DNA of 64,000 nucleotides from Paraburkholderia azotifigens (GTDB taxonomy: Bacteria > Pseudomonadota > Gammaproteobacteria > Burkholderiales > Burkholderiaceae), in contig NZ_VOQS01000005.1 of NCBI RefSeq assembly GCF_007995085.1, positions 744,001 to 808,000 on the forward strand, in the 5' to 3' direction. A program made the translations under genes and the position numbers. The notes beneath the pieces are model-generated. The model had not been told where the DNA came from, searched no databases, and was given only the letters and a program-made list of their open reading frames with translations. Below are positions 49,183 through 57,738 of this stretch, piece after piece (position 1 is the stretch's first letter; every line of letters begins with the position of its first letter).

Positions 49183-49925
49183 CACACCGTTGTTTTGTAT
49201 TTCTTGACGAGCGCGATGAAACGCGGATCATTTCGAATCGTGTCTAGGTCAGGATCCTTCTGCATCTCGTCGAAATACGAGAAGCCGTTCAGAAAGCTGG
49301 CCTCCAGTTCCTTGAATGCTTCGTCGGTGCGCCCCTGCTTTAGCCTGAGCACCGCCATGTTGTAGTACACCAGCGATTGCTTCGGATCGCGCGTCGCCGC
49401 GTCATTCAACTCTTTCTCGGCATCGTCAAGCTTGCCTTGCGACATCTGGGCAATCGCCACCTTGACCATTTCTTTGGCCGCGACCTGGTTGCTTGCCGAT
49501 TCTGCCCCGGGGGCATCGCCCTGCGACAGCTTCGTGTCGCCGTCCTTGCGCTGTGCGTTGATGTCTGCGTCCGACGGCGAAATACCGACTGTGGTCGCTT
49601 GCGCCGGCGCGCTTGCAGATGCCGGTGCTGCCGGCGCCTCCGAAGCAGCTGCCGGATCTGCAGCCGCGACTACCTCGACCTTTGCTGCATGCGACTTTTT
49701 ATAGTACAGACCGCCGCCGACGGCGCCTGCAATCACCACAATGCCTGCCGCGATAGCAGCCGCAATGATCTTCTTGTCGGGTCCGGATTTGCCGCCGGTA
49801 ATCCGCGGTACCAGCAGCGTCGAGCACTCAGGACACTTGAGGTCTTCGCCTGGCGAACGAACGAAAATCTCGCCGCTGTTAGCCTTTTCGCAATCACCGA
49901 CGGTGGGGCATTTATAGATTGGCAT
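49182..49925 (-). CDS. zinc-ribbon, single-TM, TPR protein
   Basis: Protein of 247 residues. The cytoplasmic N-terminus holds Cys6, Cys12 and CPECS (about 31-35), a zinc-ribbon-like cluster. A TM helix IIAAAIAAGIVVIAGAVGGG (about 53-72) follows, then an Ala/Pro linker and TPR-type repeats in the periplasm (ISPSDADINAQRKDGDTKLS, MSQGKLDDAEKELNDAATRD, MAVLRLKQGRTDEAFKELEA) ending DPDLDTIRNDPRFIALVKKY. This layout would let it bridge a cytoplasmic partner and the envelope. It lies 35 bp after the tubulin-like gene, suggesting that protein as the cytoplasmic partner. Confidence 0.75.
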   Translation of the reverse strand: MPIYKCPTVGDCEKANSGEIFVRSPGEDLKCPECSTLLVPRITGGKSGPDKKIIAAAIAAGIVVIAGAVGGGLYYKKSHAAKVEVVAAADPAAASEAPAAPASASAPAQATTVGISPSDADINAQRKDGDTKLSQGDAPGAESASNQVAAKEMVKVAIAQMSQGKLDDAEKELNDAATRDPKQSLVYYNMAVLRLKQGRTDEAFKELEASFLNGFSYFDEMQKDPDLDTIRNDPRFIALVKKYKTTV

Positions 49926-49960
49926 ATCTCTGCTTACTCAGTTTTGTGTTCAACCGCCGT

Positions 49961-52900
49961 TCACTCGGAAACGGCCGGCAACCCGATGATTTCGCGCACA
50001 GGCTTTTGCATCGAACTCAGTGCAACAAATTCAGGATCCTGGTCGTCCTCGCCCGCTTCGTTGAAACGCGCCGTAGCAAAGTCGATGTAACGGTCGAACA
50101 CTTTTTGCTTTTCATCTCGGTGCTTCAGATCGACGTCGACCTTCCGGCTGACCTCCCGCTCGATCAGGCTCTGAATTTCGGCCGGATGATCATCGTCGAT
50201 GATTGACTGCCACGTTGCGCCTCGCAACACTCTCGATGCAGGGAGTCCGTTCGCCTTGTAAACGAAGGCCCACTCCTGTTCGCCGGTCGTCTTGTTTTCG
50301 CGCTCCTTGAGCATGTCCATCAGACGTGCAACGAGCAGGAACGGCTTGCGTTTCGCGAGCGCGCTTACCTCGGCCGCCGAACGTGCATACAGCGGAGGAA
50401 GCTTTTTGCCATCGCCGGCGCTGTGCAGAAGGTGCGATTCATTGAAATCCGCAACCAGTCCGTCGTAGTGGCGCTTCATCATCGCTAGCGGCTCGATGAA
50501 TCGTGCCGGCATTAACGACGCAATCTTCAGGATGACGATCTCGTTCGACAGTCTGCCAGGTGCAACCACAGTGTCAGATGCAGGGTCCTTCTGCTCTTCG
50601 AAAAGGCGCGTCAGCGCGGCCTGGAAGTCCTTCTGGCTCTCACATTCCGGCAGGAAAACGGCGACCGTGTTGGTTGTTCCGCGCGATCCGCCCGTATTGT
50701 TGGCCACCGACCGGTCAACTTCGGTCTTGTTGTACTGGATCATCGTCCCGGACTTCTCGTAAAGCTCCGACACGAATTTCCGCAGGCCGTTCGGGTTCGC
50801 GTCGTACTGCTTCTGCAGTCGCTCAACGATATTCACCTGCAGCACAGGCGGAAGGTTCTTCGAGATTTCAGCGTGCGCCATCTCGACGATAGTCGCCGAA
50901 GTCTGCGATATCGTCGAGATGATTGCGCCCAACGAGACCCCACGAACGAGCTTCTCGAAGGAATCGACCTCAGTGCCCGCCAGGTCGATGACGGACTGAC
51001 GTACCTTCTGCGTGCGGACGATCTGTGCCTGTTCGTCGACGATAACCGCCTTCATGATGTTGGCGATTGCCGTACGGTCAAAGATCCGCTGTTGATAGGT
51101 CGTATCACCGCCAACCAGACGTGCCTGCTGTTCGTCATGCACCCGCTCGGTCGCGGCCGCAAGCGTCTGGTGCATGTCGTCAATCTGGCCACGCAGCGAA
51201 GTCAGCTCGTCCTTGATGAACGGAATCAGACTGATCGCAAACTTTTGCCCTTCCTGCAACGTCCGTGCCGCATAGATATCCTGATGCCGTGCTGCGACCT
51301 CTGCAAACAGCGCACCGCGCTTGTCAGTCAGGTGCTGTCCGAAGAAGCCAACCTTGTTGAACTGGGTCACCAGTTCCTCAATGCTCTGCTGGATAGCAGC
51401 CAGAACCGTCGGAGCCTTCGTGAGTTCGTCTGCAAGCACTGCCTGACGCTCGTCAAGAAGCGCAAGGATAGCGTCGACGAACTGGCGCAACTGGATCAGC
51501 GAATGCGTGCCAATCTTCCAGCGTGCAAACAGGTCTTTTTCGATCTGGCGACCGATATGGCGCGCCATCTCAAGACGGGCATTGCCCTTGATCTCGTAAA
51601 ACTTGCGCACGCCACCGAGCTTGCGATAGGTTTCGTCGAAGACCTTGGCCAACCGTGTGTTCAGTGCTGAAGCCCAGGTTGTCTGCTCGAGCGTCGGGTC
51701 GTTTCGTACTTCCGATGCGATAACACCGACCACCTGCTTCCAGAATTCCTTGGCCGGCTTCCAGCCGGCATTTTTCGCATCGCCCTCAAGGATCCCGACT
51801 TCGAGGGTAAGGTGCTGGTCGCTCAGCAGCATGTTCTGAAGCGCATCCGGTTTGCGCGCTTCACTGCCCCAGTCCTTCTGGACCGGTTCATCTGCGTAGC
51901 CTTCACCTTGCCTGAAGTTATTGCACATCAACTGCCGCGTGGCCTGCTCCGCGAAGCCATAGGCGAGATATTCCTTGATTTCCTCTTCGGGCACGACGAT
52001 CCGTTCGACGCCAAACGACAGGAATAGCTTCGCGCGCGCCTTTCCGTCGTCTTCGCTTTCGAAGTTCTTGATGTCGTTTTCGCCCTTCTCTGCCCGGCCC
52101 AGCCCTTCCCATCCCTTATTGAGCGTTTTCTGGTAGATGAACTCAGCGACAGTGCGAGGAATCTCGCCTTCGACATCGAACTGGATGTTGTGCTCGTTCA
52201 GGTTGCTGACGAGGTAGCAGCCGTTGAAGTAGATATCGTGCGACATTGACGAACCGTCGAGAAGGTTCACCGGATGATATTTGCCGACCGCAATCGCATT
52301 CAGTTCGGCGAGAGCCGCGTACCCGTTGGCGTAGTAATTCTCGAAGCCAGCAACATTACGAACACGGCGCGAATCTTTCTCAGGAAGCAGTGCATAGATG
52401 AGAATGCGGTGCGTCTCCGGATTGGGGTACTTGTTGCGGATGAGCGCAACAGCATCCGCCACTGATCCGCTGCCAGTACCGCCTGCAAGACCGCAGACCA
52501 CGTGAATCACGGCGCCAGCGCGCCCGGGGCCGCCGGCCAGCACGTGCATGCGGTCCTCGACCGCCTTCACGAATTTTGATGCGTTCTGCGCGAAGACAAC
52601 TCGTCCCAGCTTGCGTCGCTGCGCCGCGCCAGCCGTGGTCATCTGGAAGGCATCGAATACGCCGCGAGGCTCGATCCAGTCACGCAGCCCCGGAAAGGAC
52701 GCGGGGTCTTCGAGTGCAGCACGAACACTGCTCGCGGTGTTGATCATGAACTGGCTACGTGCCAGGTTGATCTCTTTCCCGAGCACCTTCCACTCGTCGT
52801 GTTTGTCGATTTCGTCGTTGGACGTATCGACATACAAGTATTCAAATTGCGCTTCCGAGGGGCTATTGCCCTGTGCGTCCCGATTGCGCTCAATCGTCTT

Positions 52901-52966
52901 GCGCAAATGACGGATGATCTTGCCGCCCGAACCGCCCAAGCCGATGATCAGATGGTTGTGTTCCAT
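49961..52966 (-). CDS. large tubulin/FtsZ-superfamily protein (Tubulin_2-like)
   Basis: Protein of 1001 residues. The GTPase core is at the N-terminus: IIGLGGSGGKIIRHL (7-21) is the first glycine loop, YLYVDTSNDE (44-52) the T2-like region, TTAGAAQRRKLG (110-121) the T3 region and VCGLAGGTGSGSVADAVAL (157-175) carries the GGTGSG tubulin signature. The remaining 800 residues are mostly helical, with long coiled-coil stretches around 480-660. This matches the Tubulin_2 (tubulin-like) family of large bacterial homologues rather than FtsZ, TubZ or BtubA/B. GTP-dependent assembly is predicted but unproven. No transmembrane segment, so cytoplasmic. It sits between a caspase/DUF4384 pair and a TM-anchored zinc-ribbon protein. 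Confidence 0.85.
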   Translation of the reverse strand: MEHNHLIIGLGGSGGKIIRHLRKTIERNRDAQGNSPSEAQFEYLYVDTSNDEIDKHDEWKVLGKEINLARSQFMINTASSVRAALEDPASFPGLRDWIEPRGVFDAFQMTTAGAAQRRKLGRVVFAQNASKFVKAVEDRMHVLAGGPGRAGAVIHVVCGLAGGTGSGSVADAVALIRNKYPNPETHRILIYALLPEKDSRRVRNVAGFENYYANGYAALAELNAIAVGKYHPVNLLDGSSMSHDIYFNGCYLVSNLNEHNIQFDVEGEIPRTVAEFIYQKTLNKGWEGLGRAEKGENDIKNFESEDDGKARAKLFLSFGVERIVVPEEEIKEYLAYGFAEQATRQLMCNNFRQGEGYADEPVQKDWGSEARKPDALQNMLLSDQHLTLEVGILEGDAKNAGWKPAKEFWKQVVGVIASEVRNDPTLEQTTWASALNTRLAKVFDETYRKLGGVRKFYEIKGNARLEMARHIGRQIEKDLFARWKIGTHSLIQLRQFVDAILALLDERQAVLADELTKAPTVLAAIQQSIEELVTQFNKVGFFGQHLTDKRGALFAEVAARHQDIYAARTLQEGQKFAISLIPFIKDELTSLRGQIDDMHQTLAAATERVHDEQQARLVGGDTTYQQRIFDRTAIANIMKAVIVDEQAQIVRTQKVRQSVIDLAGTEVDSFEKLVRGVSLGAIISTISQTSATIVEMAHAEISKNLPPVLQVNIVERLQKQYDANPNGLRKFVSELYEKSGTMIQYNKTEVDRSVANNTGGSRGTTNTVAVFLPECESQKDFQAALTRLFEEQKDPASDTVVAPGRLSNEIVILKIASLMPARFIEPLAMMKRHYDGLVADFNESHLLHSAGDGKKLPPLYARSAAEVSALAKRKPFLLVARLMDMLKERENKTTGEQEWAFVYKANGLPASRVLRGATWQSIIDDDHPAEIQSLIEREVSRKVDVDLKHRDEKQKVFDRYIDFATARFNEAGEDDQDPEFVALSSMQKPVREIIGLPAVSE

Positions 52967-53030
52967 TTCTTTCGTTTCTCAGTAACTCGATGCCATTCGC
53001 CGGGGTATGCCTCGCAAGCCCTGTCCGGCT

Positions 53031-54056
53031 TCACTTGTGTGCAAGGTTGATTTTCAGGAGCAGTGCCGGGTCCGCTTTGGTTGTGTGCTTCACAACGTAC
53101 GACGCGACCTGCTGCCCGGCAGCTGGCGTCTGATCGTCAGCGAAAACGATGCCTTTGGAGGTGTACGCCTCGGTGTCTGCCTGCGCGATTTGAGGTGCGC
53201 AGCCGCCAGACGCATCCGGTGCAAAGTTAATGCCCTTGGAGGTGTAATCTGAAGACGCGCTCGCCAACTGCATCGGCGCGACATCGGACGCAGCAGATGG
53301 ACTGGTCGATGCGGTCTGCGTCGTCCCCGTTGCCGCCGCCGGGTCCAAGCCAGGGGCATTCGCCGGCTGCGCCGCAGTAGTCGACGCTGCAGTCGCCGTC
53401 ATGCCCGCGCCAGCCGGACAGGCACCCGCATCTGCCGTTTTCAGCATGGGGCTAGTGACCAGGTCAGGCGCAACCGTACGCACTCGACGCGTCACATCAT
53501 CGTGCGCCCGCTCAGGCGACAGATACACCATGAGCTTTTCCATCCCCGGCTTGTCGTCGAACTGGAACGCACCCTTCGCAGGAAAGAAAACCACGCCCAT
53601 CGCATCCACGAAATTGTCTTGCGATGGTTGCGGATAGATTTGAGTAACGGTACCGTCCGGTGCCTCGTTCAGGATATAAACGTAGGACGGCCGGTTCACC
53701 TTCACGCCGAGCTGAAACTTCTCGCCGCTGTGGAACACGCGACGTGTCAGCACATCCTGCGTCGTGCCATCTGGATTCTTGAGCCTGACGAAGTAGCTGG
53801 CGCCGAGTTGCGATGACGGTCGTTTCTTCTTTTGAGCGACCTTCAGGACTGCGGGCGCGGAGCTTGAGGCTGCCGTCACGGGCGCGTCCGTCGATGCTAC
53901 AGCCTGCGCGGGCGCATTGTCGTCAGGCTTTGAAGTGCCTACCGCAACGACCGAGTCGTTCGCGGAAAAGAAAAGTGACTTCGCAGTGTAGGCTTCTTCA
54001 GCGAACGCATGCGTGGCCATCGCAGCGAAGGTCAGGGCTATCAGAGGATATCGCAT
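53031..54056 (-). CDS. secreted DUF4384-type protein with repeated Y-T-S-K-G motif
   Basis: Protein of 341 residues with signal peptide ending AFA (residues 1-19). A DUF4384-like beta domain (about 85-200) includes SYFVRLKNPDGTTQDVLTRR, GEKFQLGVKVNRPSYVYILN and DGTVTQIYPQP, the usual opening of domains found beside caspase-like and kinase genes. A low-complexity Ala/Thr linker follows. A short motif appears three times: AYTAKSLFFSAND (22-34, at the mature N-terminus), DYTSKGINFAPD (270-281) and AYTSKGIVFADD (297-308). The same motif is in the adjacent caspase. Its stop is 64 bp before the tubulin-like start. Confidence 0.75.
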   Translation of the reverse strand: MRYPLIALTFAAMATHAFAEEAYTAKSLFFSANDSVVAVGTSKPDDNAPAQAVASTDAPVTAASSSAPAVLKVAQKKKRPSSQLGASYFVRLKNPDGTTQDVLTRRVFHSGEKFQLGVKVNRPSYVYILNEAPDGTVTQIYPQPSQDNFVDAMGVVFFPAKGAFQFDDKPGMEKLMVYLSPERAHDDVTRRVRTVAPDLVTSPMLKTADAGACPAGAGMTATAASTTAAQPANAPGLDPAAATGTTQTASTSPSAASDVAPMQLASASSDYTSKGINFAPDASGGCAPQIAQADTEAYTSKGIVFADDQTPAAGQQVASYVVKHTTKADPALLLKINLAHK

Positions 54057-54097
54057 GCTTTTTTCCTTTAACTTGATTCGTGCTCAGGAAACGCTCA

Positions 54098-55420
54098 TCA
54101 ATAAATGGCGTTCAGATCGTCCGGGATTGTCGAGAACTGACGGGGGTTCTGGTCTTCCTTTCCGTGCGATGCATCGAGCGCCATGCGAGATGTAAAGTTC
54201 TGCGCGTCGCGGAATGCAGGACCAAACTTGCCGTTACCCGATTTCAGATAAGCAAACAGTGATTGAGTGAAAAAGGAACCGTTCAGAGGTTGCCCGCCGG
54301 TCGGGCTCGGAAACGTGTGCCCAGCTGATGGCCCCCATGATCTTTGGTTGGGGCTGGTCGCCGTGACAATCATGTAGCCGTTCCGATTCCGGTCGATTGG
54401 GCGCGCCGCCTTGTTTTGACCAGCAGCCAGCGCTTTACCGGAATCGTCCGCAAAACGGATCCCCTTCGATGTAAAGTCCGACGTACTCCACGCTGCCATC
54501 GAGATCCCTTCTTTTTCTGGTTTCCCGCCATTCGTCTTGATGATGTACTCGGTACTTTCGTCCTTGACGTCGTCCAGCATGTCGCCGCTGTAGCATGTAT
54601 CGATGACAACGCGCGTTGTGTGGCTCGGTCTGCGTGCGATGCCCTGTACGAGCGAATCAGGTACTGAGTGTCGCTGCATGTACAGCTTTGCTTCCGTCTG
54701 GTCAGACATCGTCATCGTCTTCTCGTTGACGGAGTCGTACGCGATGATGGACATTTTGCGTTGATCCGCACCACCGGGCGTCGGTACCGGTTCGGTCCCG
54801 TGGCTAGAGATATAGATGAAGACGTCGTCATTCGGTCCAACCGAGCGGTCGAGCGCAGTGAGTGCACTCTCTATATTCGCCTGCGTTGCATGCTCATCGA
54901 GTAACGTCGTGACGCTGTAGCCGGCACGCTTGAGATAGTCCTGCACAACGATTGCATCGTCGCGCCCCTGAATTTGGGGAATGTAGCGATCGGCAAAACG
55001 GTTCAGACCGACTACGAGCGCGCGCTTGACAGACACAGAAGATCGCGTCCCCGCATCACGAGCAGACGACTTCAGCGCTTCACCCGCCGCAGCCTCCCAC
55101 CGCTTCTGTTTGATGTTCTGTGGATACAAGGGCGACGTCGACTTGATCCCAACGATCGATTGCACAATGGTAAAAGCTGTGTCGACATCGTCCTCGTTCT
55201 GGTAGCCACCAACGAGCTGGATTCGACCTGTGCTATCGCGTACCACCGACGCCTGACTTAATCCGTGCTCACGGAATTTAACCTTGATGCGCTCCACTAG
55301 CGTTTGAGGGACGCTGTATGAATGATAGGTGTTTTGATAACCAGGCAAGCTACTTGCGGCGCAAGCGGACAGCAAAACAGCTCCTGCCAGAATCAGGGCA
55401 CGCTGGACGTACGTTTTCAT
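54098..55420 (-). CDS. caspase-like (peptidase C14) lipoprotein
   Basis: Protein of 440 residues. Lipoprotein signal LILAGAVLLSAC (Cys20). Residues 40-100 look like a BON-type domain (VERIKVKFREHGLSQASVVR, then GRIQLVGGYQNEDDVDTAF). The caspase fold starts KRALVVGLNRFAD (132-144) with QGRDDAIVVQDYLKRAGY, catalytic His207 in FIYISSHGTE and Cys276 in VVIDTCYSGDM, so the dyad is intact. A C-terminal segment carries DFTSKGIRFADD (315-326), the motif shared with the DUF4384 neighbour. Bacterial C14 enzymes of this sort usually cut after Arg or Lys. Location predicted at the outer or inner membrane, facing the periplasm. Confidence 0.85.
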   Translation of the reverse strand: MKTYVQRALILAGAVLLSACAASSLPGYQNTYHSYSVPQTLVERIKVKFREHGLSQASVVRDSTGRIQLVGGYQNEDDVDTAFTIVQSIVGIKSTSPLYPQNIKQKRWEAAAGEALKSSARDAGTRSSVSVKRALVVGLNRFADRYIPQIQGRDDAIVVQDYLKRAGYSVTTLLDEHATQANIESALTALDRSVGPNDDVFIYISSHGTEPVPTPGGADQRKMSIIAYDSVNEKTMTMSDQTEAKLYMQRHSVPDSLVQGIARRPSHTTRVVIDTCYSGDMLDDVKDESTEYIIKTNGGKPEKEGISMAAWSTSDFTSKGIRFADDSGKALAAGQNKAARPIDRNRNGYMIVTATSPNQRSWGPSAGHTFPSPTGGQPLNGSFFTQSLFAYLKSGNGKFGPAFRDAQNFTSRMALDASHGKEDQNPRQFSTIPDDLNAIY

Positions 55421-55535
55421 CGCTCTATGAGGATTGGCTGCTTTTCATCCCGTGCAGGCTCGGCGAACGCCGATCAACTCTCGACGCCCGAGCGCTCTCT
55501 AGCCCAGAACCGATAACGCTCCGGGCGTCCGATCA

Positions 55536-56282
55536 TTATTCGGAAACCTTGAATTTCTCAGAGGTCACCGATGCCGGCTTGTCGTCGGCGGCAACGCTGA
55601 ATTCGACGCGATAGAGATTGCCGGGCTTTGCGTCGGGAGGAATTGGAATGCGGACAGTATCTGTCACCTCTCCCGCTTCGAAGGTGTGTTGTTCGGTAGT
55701 GCTGTGACCAGCGAACAGGACAGGAGCTTCCGCGCCGTCATCGCCGATAACATACAGTTTGCGGTCGACCGTGACGGGATGCTCCGAACCGTCTGGCGTC
55801 ATCAAGGCAAAAGTACTGTTGACGACCGCGAGCCCACCTGCCTTGACCGGCCCATCGATGGCAACCTTGCTTGCGCGAACTACCACGCCTTGACTGGGCT
55901 TGTATTTCAGCTCTTTCTTGACTTTTTCGAACGATTTCGTGTGCTGGATGTTCGATTCAGGCACCCACGACGGATTCTTCTTGTAGCAGGTATCGATCGC
56001 AGTGTAATACGCCGTAGCAAACCCCGCGATGCCACCAACCGCAGCGCCGACCGCAGCGCCCTTGAGTGCATCATTCTTCTTGTTGGATACGAGCATGGCC
56101 GCAAAGCCAGTCACCGCACCAATGCCCGCGCCCTTTGCGGTCGTCAGAATCTGCTCTTTGCGAACACAAGAATTGAGATCGTCGGTCGCCGATTCTTGAG
56201 CGCTCACCTGAGTCGCGAGAAACATCATCCCCGTCGCCGCAGCAACTGTGGCTGCAACGCGTACTTTCATTTTGTTGGTCAT
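55536..56282 (-). CDS. exported glycine-zipper protein
   Basis: Protein of 248 residues starting MTNKMKVRVAATVAAATGMM with a cleavage site after QVSA. A glycine-zipper membrane hairpin follows (GAGIGAVTGFAAMLVS and GAAVGAAVGGIAGFATAYY, about 50-95) containing G-x3-G spacing, then Cys-containing IDTCYKKNPSW and a beta-sandwich-like C-terminus (VNSTFALMTPDGSEHPVTVD to VEFSVAADDKPASVTSEKFK). Likely inserted in or lining the outer membrane. First gene of the row that includes the caspase, 115 bp upstream of it. Confidence 0.72.
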   Translation of the reverse strand: MTNKMKVRVAATVAAATGMMFLATQVSAQESATDDLNSCVRKEQILTTAKGAGIGAVTGFAAMLVSNKKNDALKGAAVGAAVGGIAGFATAYYTAIDTCYKKNPSWVPESNIQHTKSFEKVKKELKYKPSQGVVVRASKVAIDGPVKAGGLAVVNSTFALMTPDGSEHPVTVDRKLYVIGDDGAEAPVLFAGHSTTEQHTFEAGEVTDTVRIPIPPDAKPGNLYRVEFSVAADDKPASVTSEKFKVSE

Positions 56283-56385
56283 GTTTTTCTTTCTTGTCTG
56301 CAACACACAATGCAACGCCCTGTGCCAGCGACCACGCGATCGCAGCCACGAACGCTACTCCACCGATTCCGGCCTTTGGCTTCTC

Positions 56386-57461
56386 TCACCTGCCAGCCGC
56401 TACATTCCCGAATGTCGGCCTGATTTTTCTGAACTTTAGCAGTTGATTACAAAAAATGTGCTCCAGGACTACGTATTTTATTTTTCGCGATTCCCGGTCG
56501 TCGATGCTTGACAAATTCTCACCATCGTACGGCACAGGACGCAAACGTTTAGCGCGGAGTTTAAGGCTAACAGGATGGGCCAAGTGAGCGATTCCGGTGG
56601 GAGGTGAGACCACCCGAAACCAGCTGTCACCGATGCACAACCTTCGCTGTCGTCCGACGAACGCGAAGTCGCCGCCAAGCTCAAGCAGAAAATCCTCGAG
56701 CCGATGGATGAGTGCGTCTTCGAGGTCGCTTTCGGAATACTCGTCCTTCAGGTCGAGGAACTCAAGGACATATGGATCCTTGATCGCTTCCTCAGGCGTG
56801 ACAGCGTCAGCGGGTTTCCCGACGGCGCCCTTTTCGAGCATGGCGCGCTTGTCTCTCGACATCAACGTGCGCGTGTAGAACTGGCTGCCGATCTGGCGTT
56901 CGAGCTGTCGCACGCTCCAGCCGCCGCGCAATGCTTCGGCTTCGTAGAACTCGCGCTCTTCGGGCGAACGCGTGCGTCGCATCAGTCGCACGTAATGCGT
57001 CCACGACAGCGGGAAGCGCTCAGCGAGTTGCTGGGCCGAAAAATTCCGAACCGGCAATTCGGATTTCGCCTTCGGCGTCGGGCTCGGAGATTTCCGAATC
57101 ACCGATTCGGAAATCCCGCCCGGCGGATAGCTCTGGTAAAACAGGCGCATCAGTTCCAGATTGTCCGCGCCGAAGCCCCGCCCAAACTGCCGCGTCAGGC
57201 CGGCAGACAGCCGCTGCAGGAGTGCCTATCCGTATGCCGCGCGCCCTGTCCGCCCTGCTCCGATTCGACAATCCGGCGTCCGATCAGCCAGTACGTCGCC
57301 GTCATCAGTGCGTTGATGCTTCTCGCCGCGGCCCGCCGGCCCTCTTCGAGCAGCGCGACCACGTCACTGAGTGTATTGCTGTATTCGCCTTCGGGGAGAA
57401 TCACATCCGTCATCTTTGTCTTGTCCACGAGCCTGTTCCAATCGGTCGTCAATGCGAACAC
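56386..57461 (-). pseudogene. YhcG/DUF1016-family nuclease, twice frameshifted
   Basis: The N-terminal frame (57461 to 57195) contains LEEGRRAAARSINALMTATY and WLIGRRIVESEQGG, the DUF1016 N-domain. At about 57210-57240 the frame shifts and LQRLSAGLTRQFGRGFG precedes the frame that runs from 57150 with LMRLFYQSYPPGG, then QQLAERFPLSWTHYVRLMRR, REFYEAEALRGGWSVRQLER and FAFVGRQRRLCIGDSWFRV. At that point (about 56590) the PDDEXK core should begin, but the frame becomes unrelated; the alternative frame reads SHRNRSLGPSC and stops. The nuclease centre is therefore lost. Confidence 0.7.
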
Positions 57462-57498
57462 CGCGGGCCGACGGGGAAAGGATACGCGATCATGCCCG

Positions 57499-57738
57499 CT
57501 AGAAAAGTCCCTGCCCCATCTCCTCCAGATTCACCCACTTCACGGTGCTCCGGAAGGTACGGCCGTCCTCATCCACCGACTCGATGATCACGCGCTGGCC
57601 GCTCGCTTCGGCGATGGCGCGTACGGCCCGCTCGCCGTAGCGCATCAGCGCGCCGATCGGCGGACAGGCTGGCGCCTTGCGCCAGGTTCTCCCTGATCGT
57701 GAGGCTTCCCTTTTTCGGGTGCGACTGCTGTCTTCCAT
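57499..57738 (-). CDS. small hypothetical protein downstream of kfrA
   Basis: Protein of 79 residues beginning MEDSSRTRKREASRSGRTWR with a C-terminal alpha/beta stretch QRVIIESVDEDGRTFRSTVK and WVNLEEMGQGLF. Its ATG shares one base with the kfrA stop (TGATG), so it is translated from the same message. Basic N-terminus suggests nucleic-acid contact. No family recognised. Confidence 0.6.
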   Translation of the reverse strand: MEDSSRTRKREASRSGRTWRKAPACPPIGALMRYGERAVRAIAEASGQRVIIESVDEDGRTFRSTVKWVNLEEMGQGLF

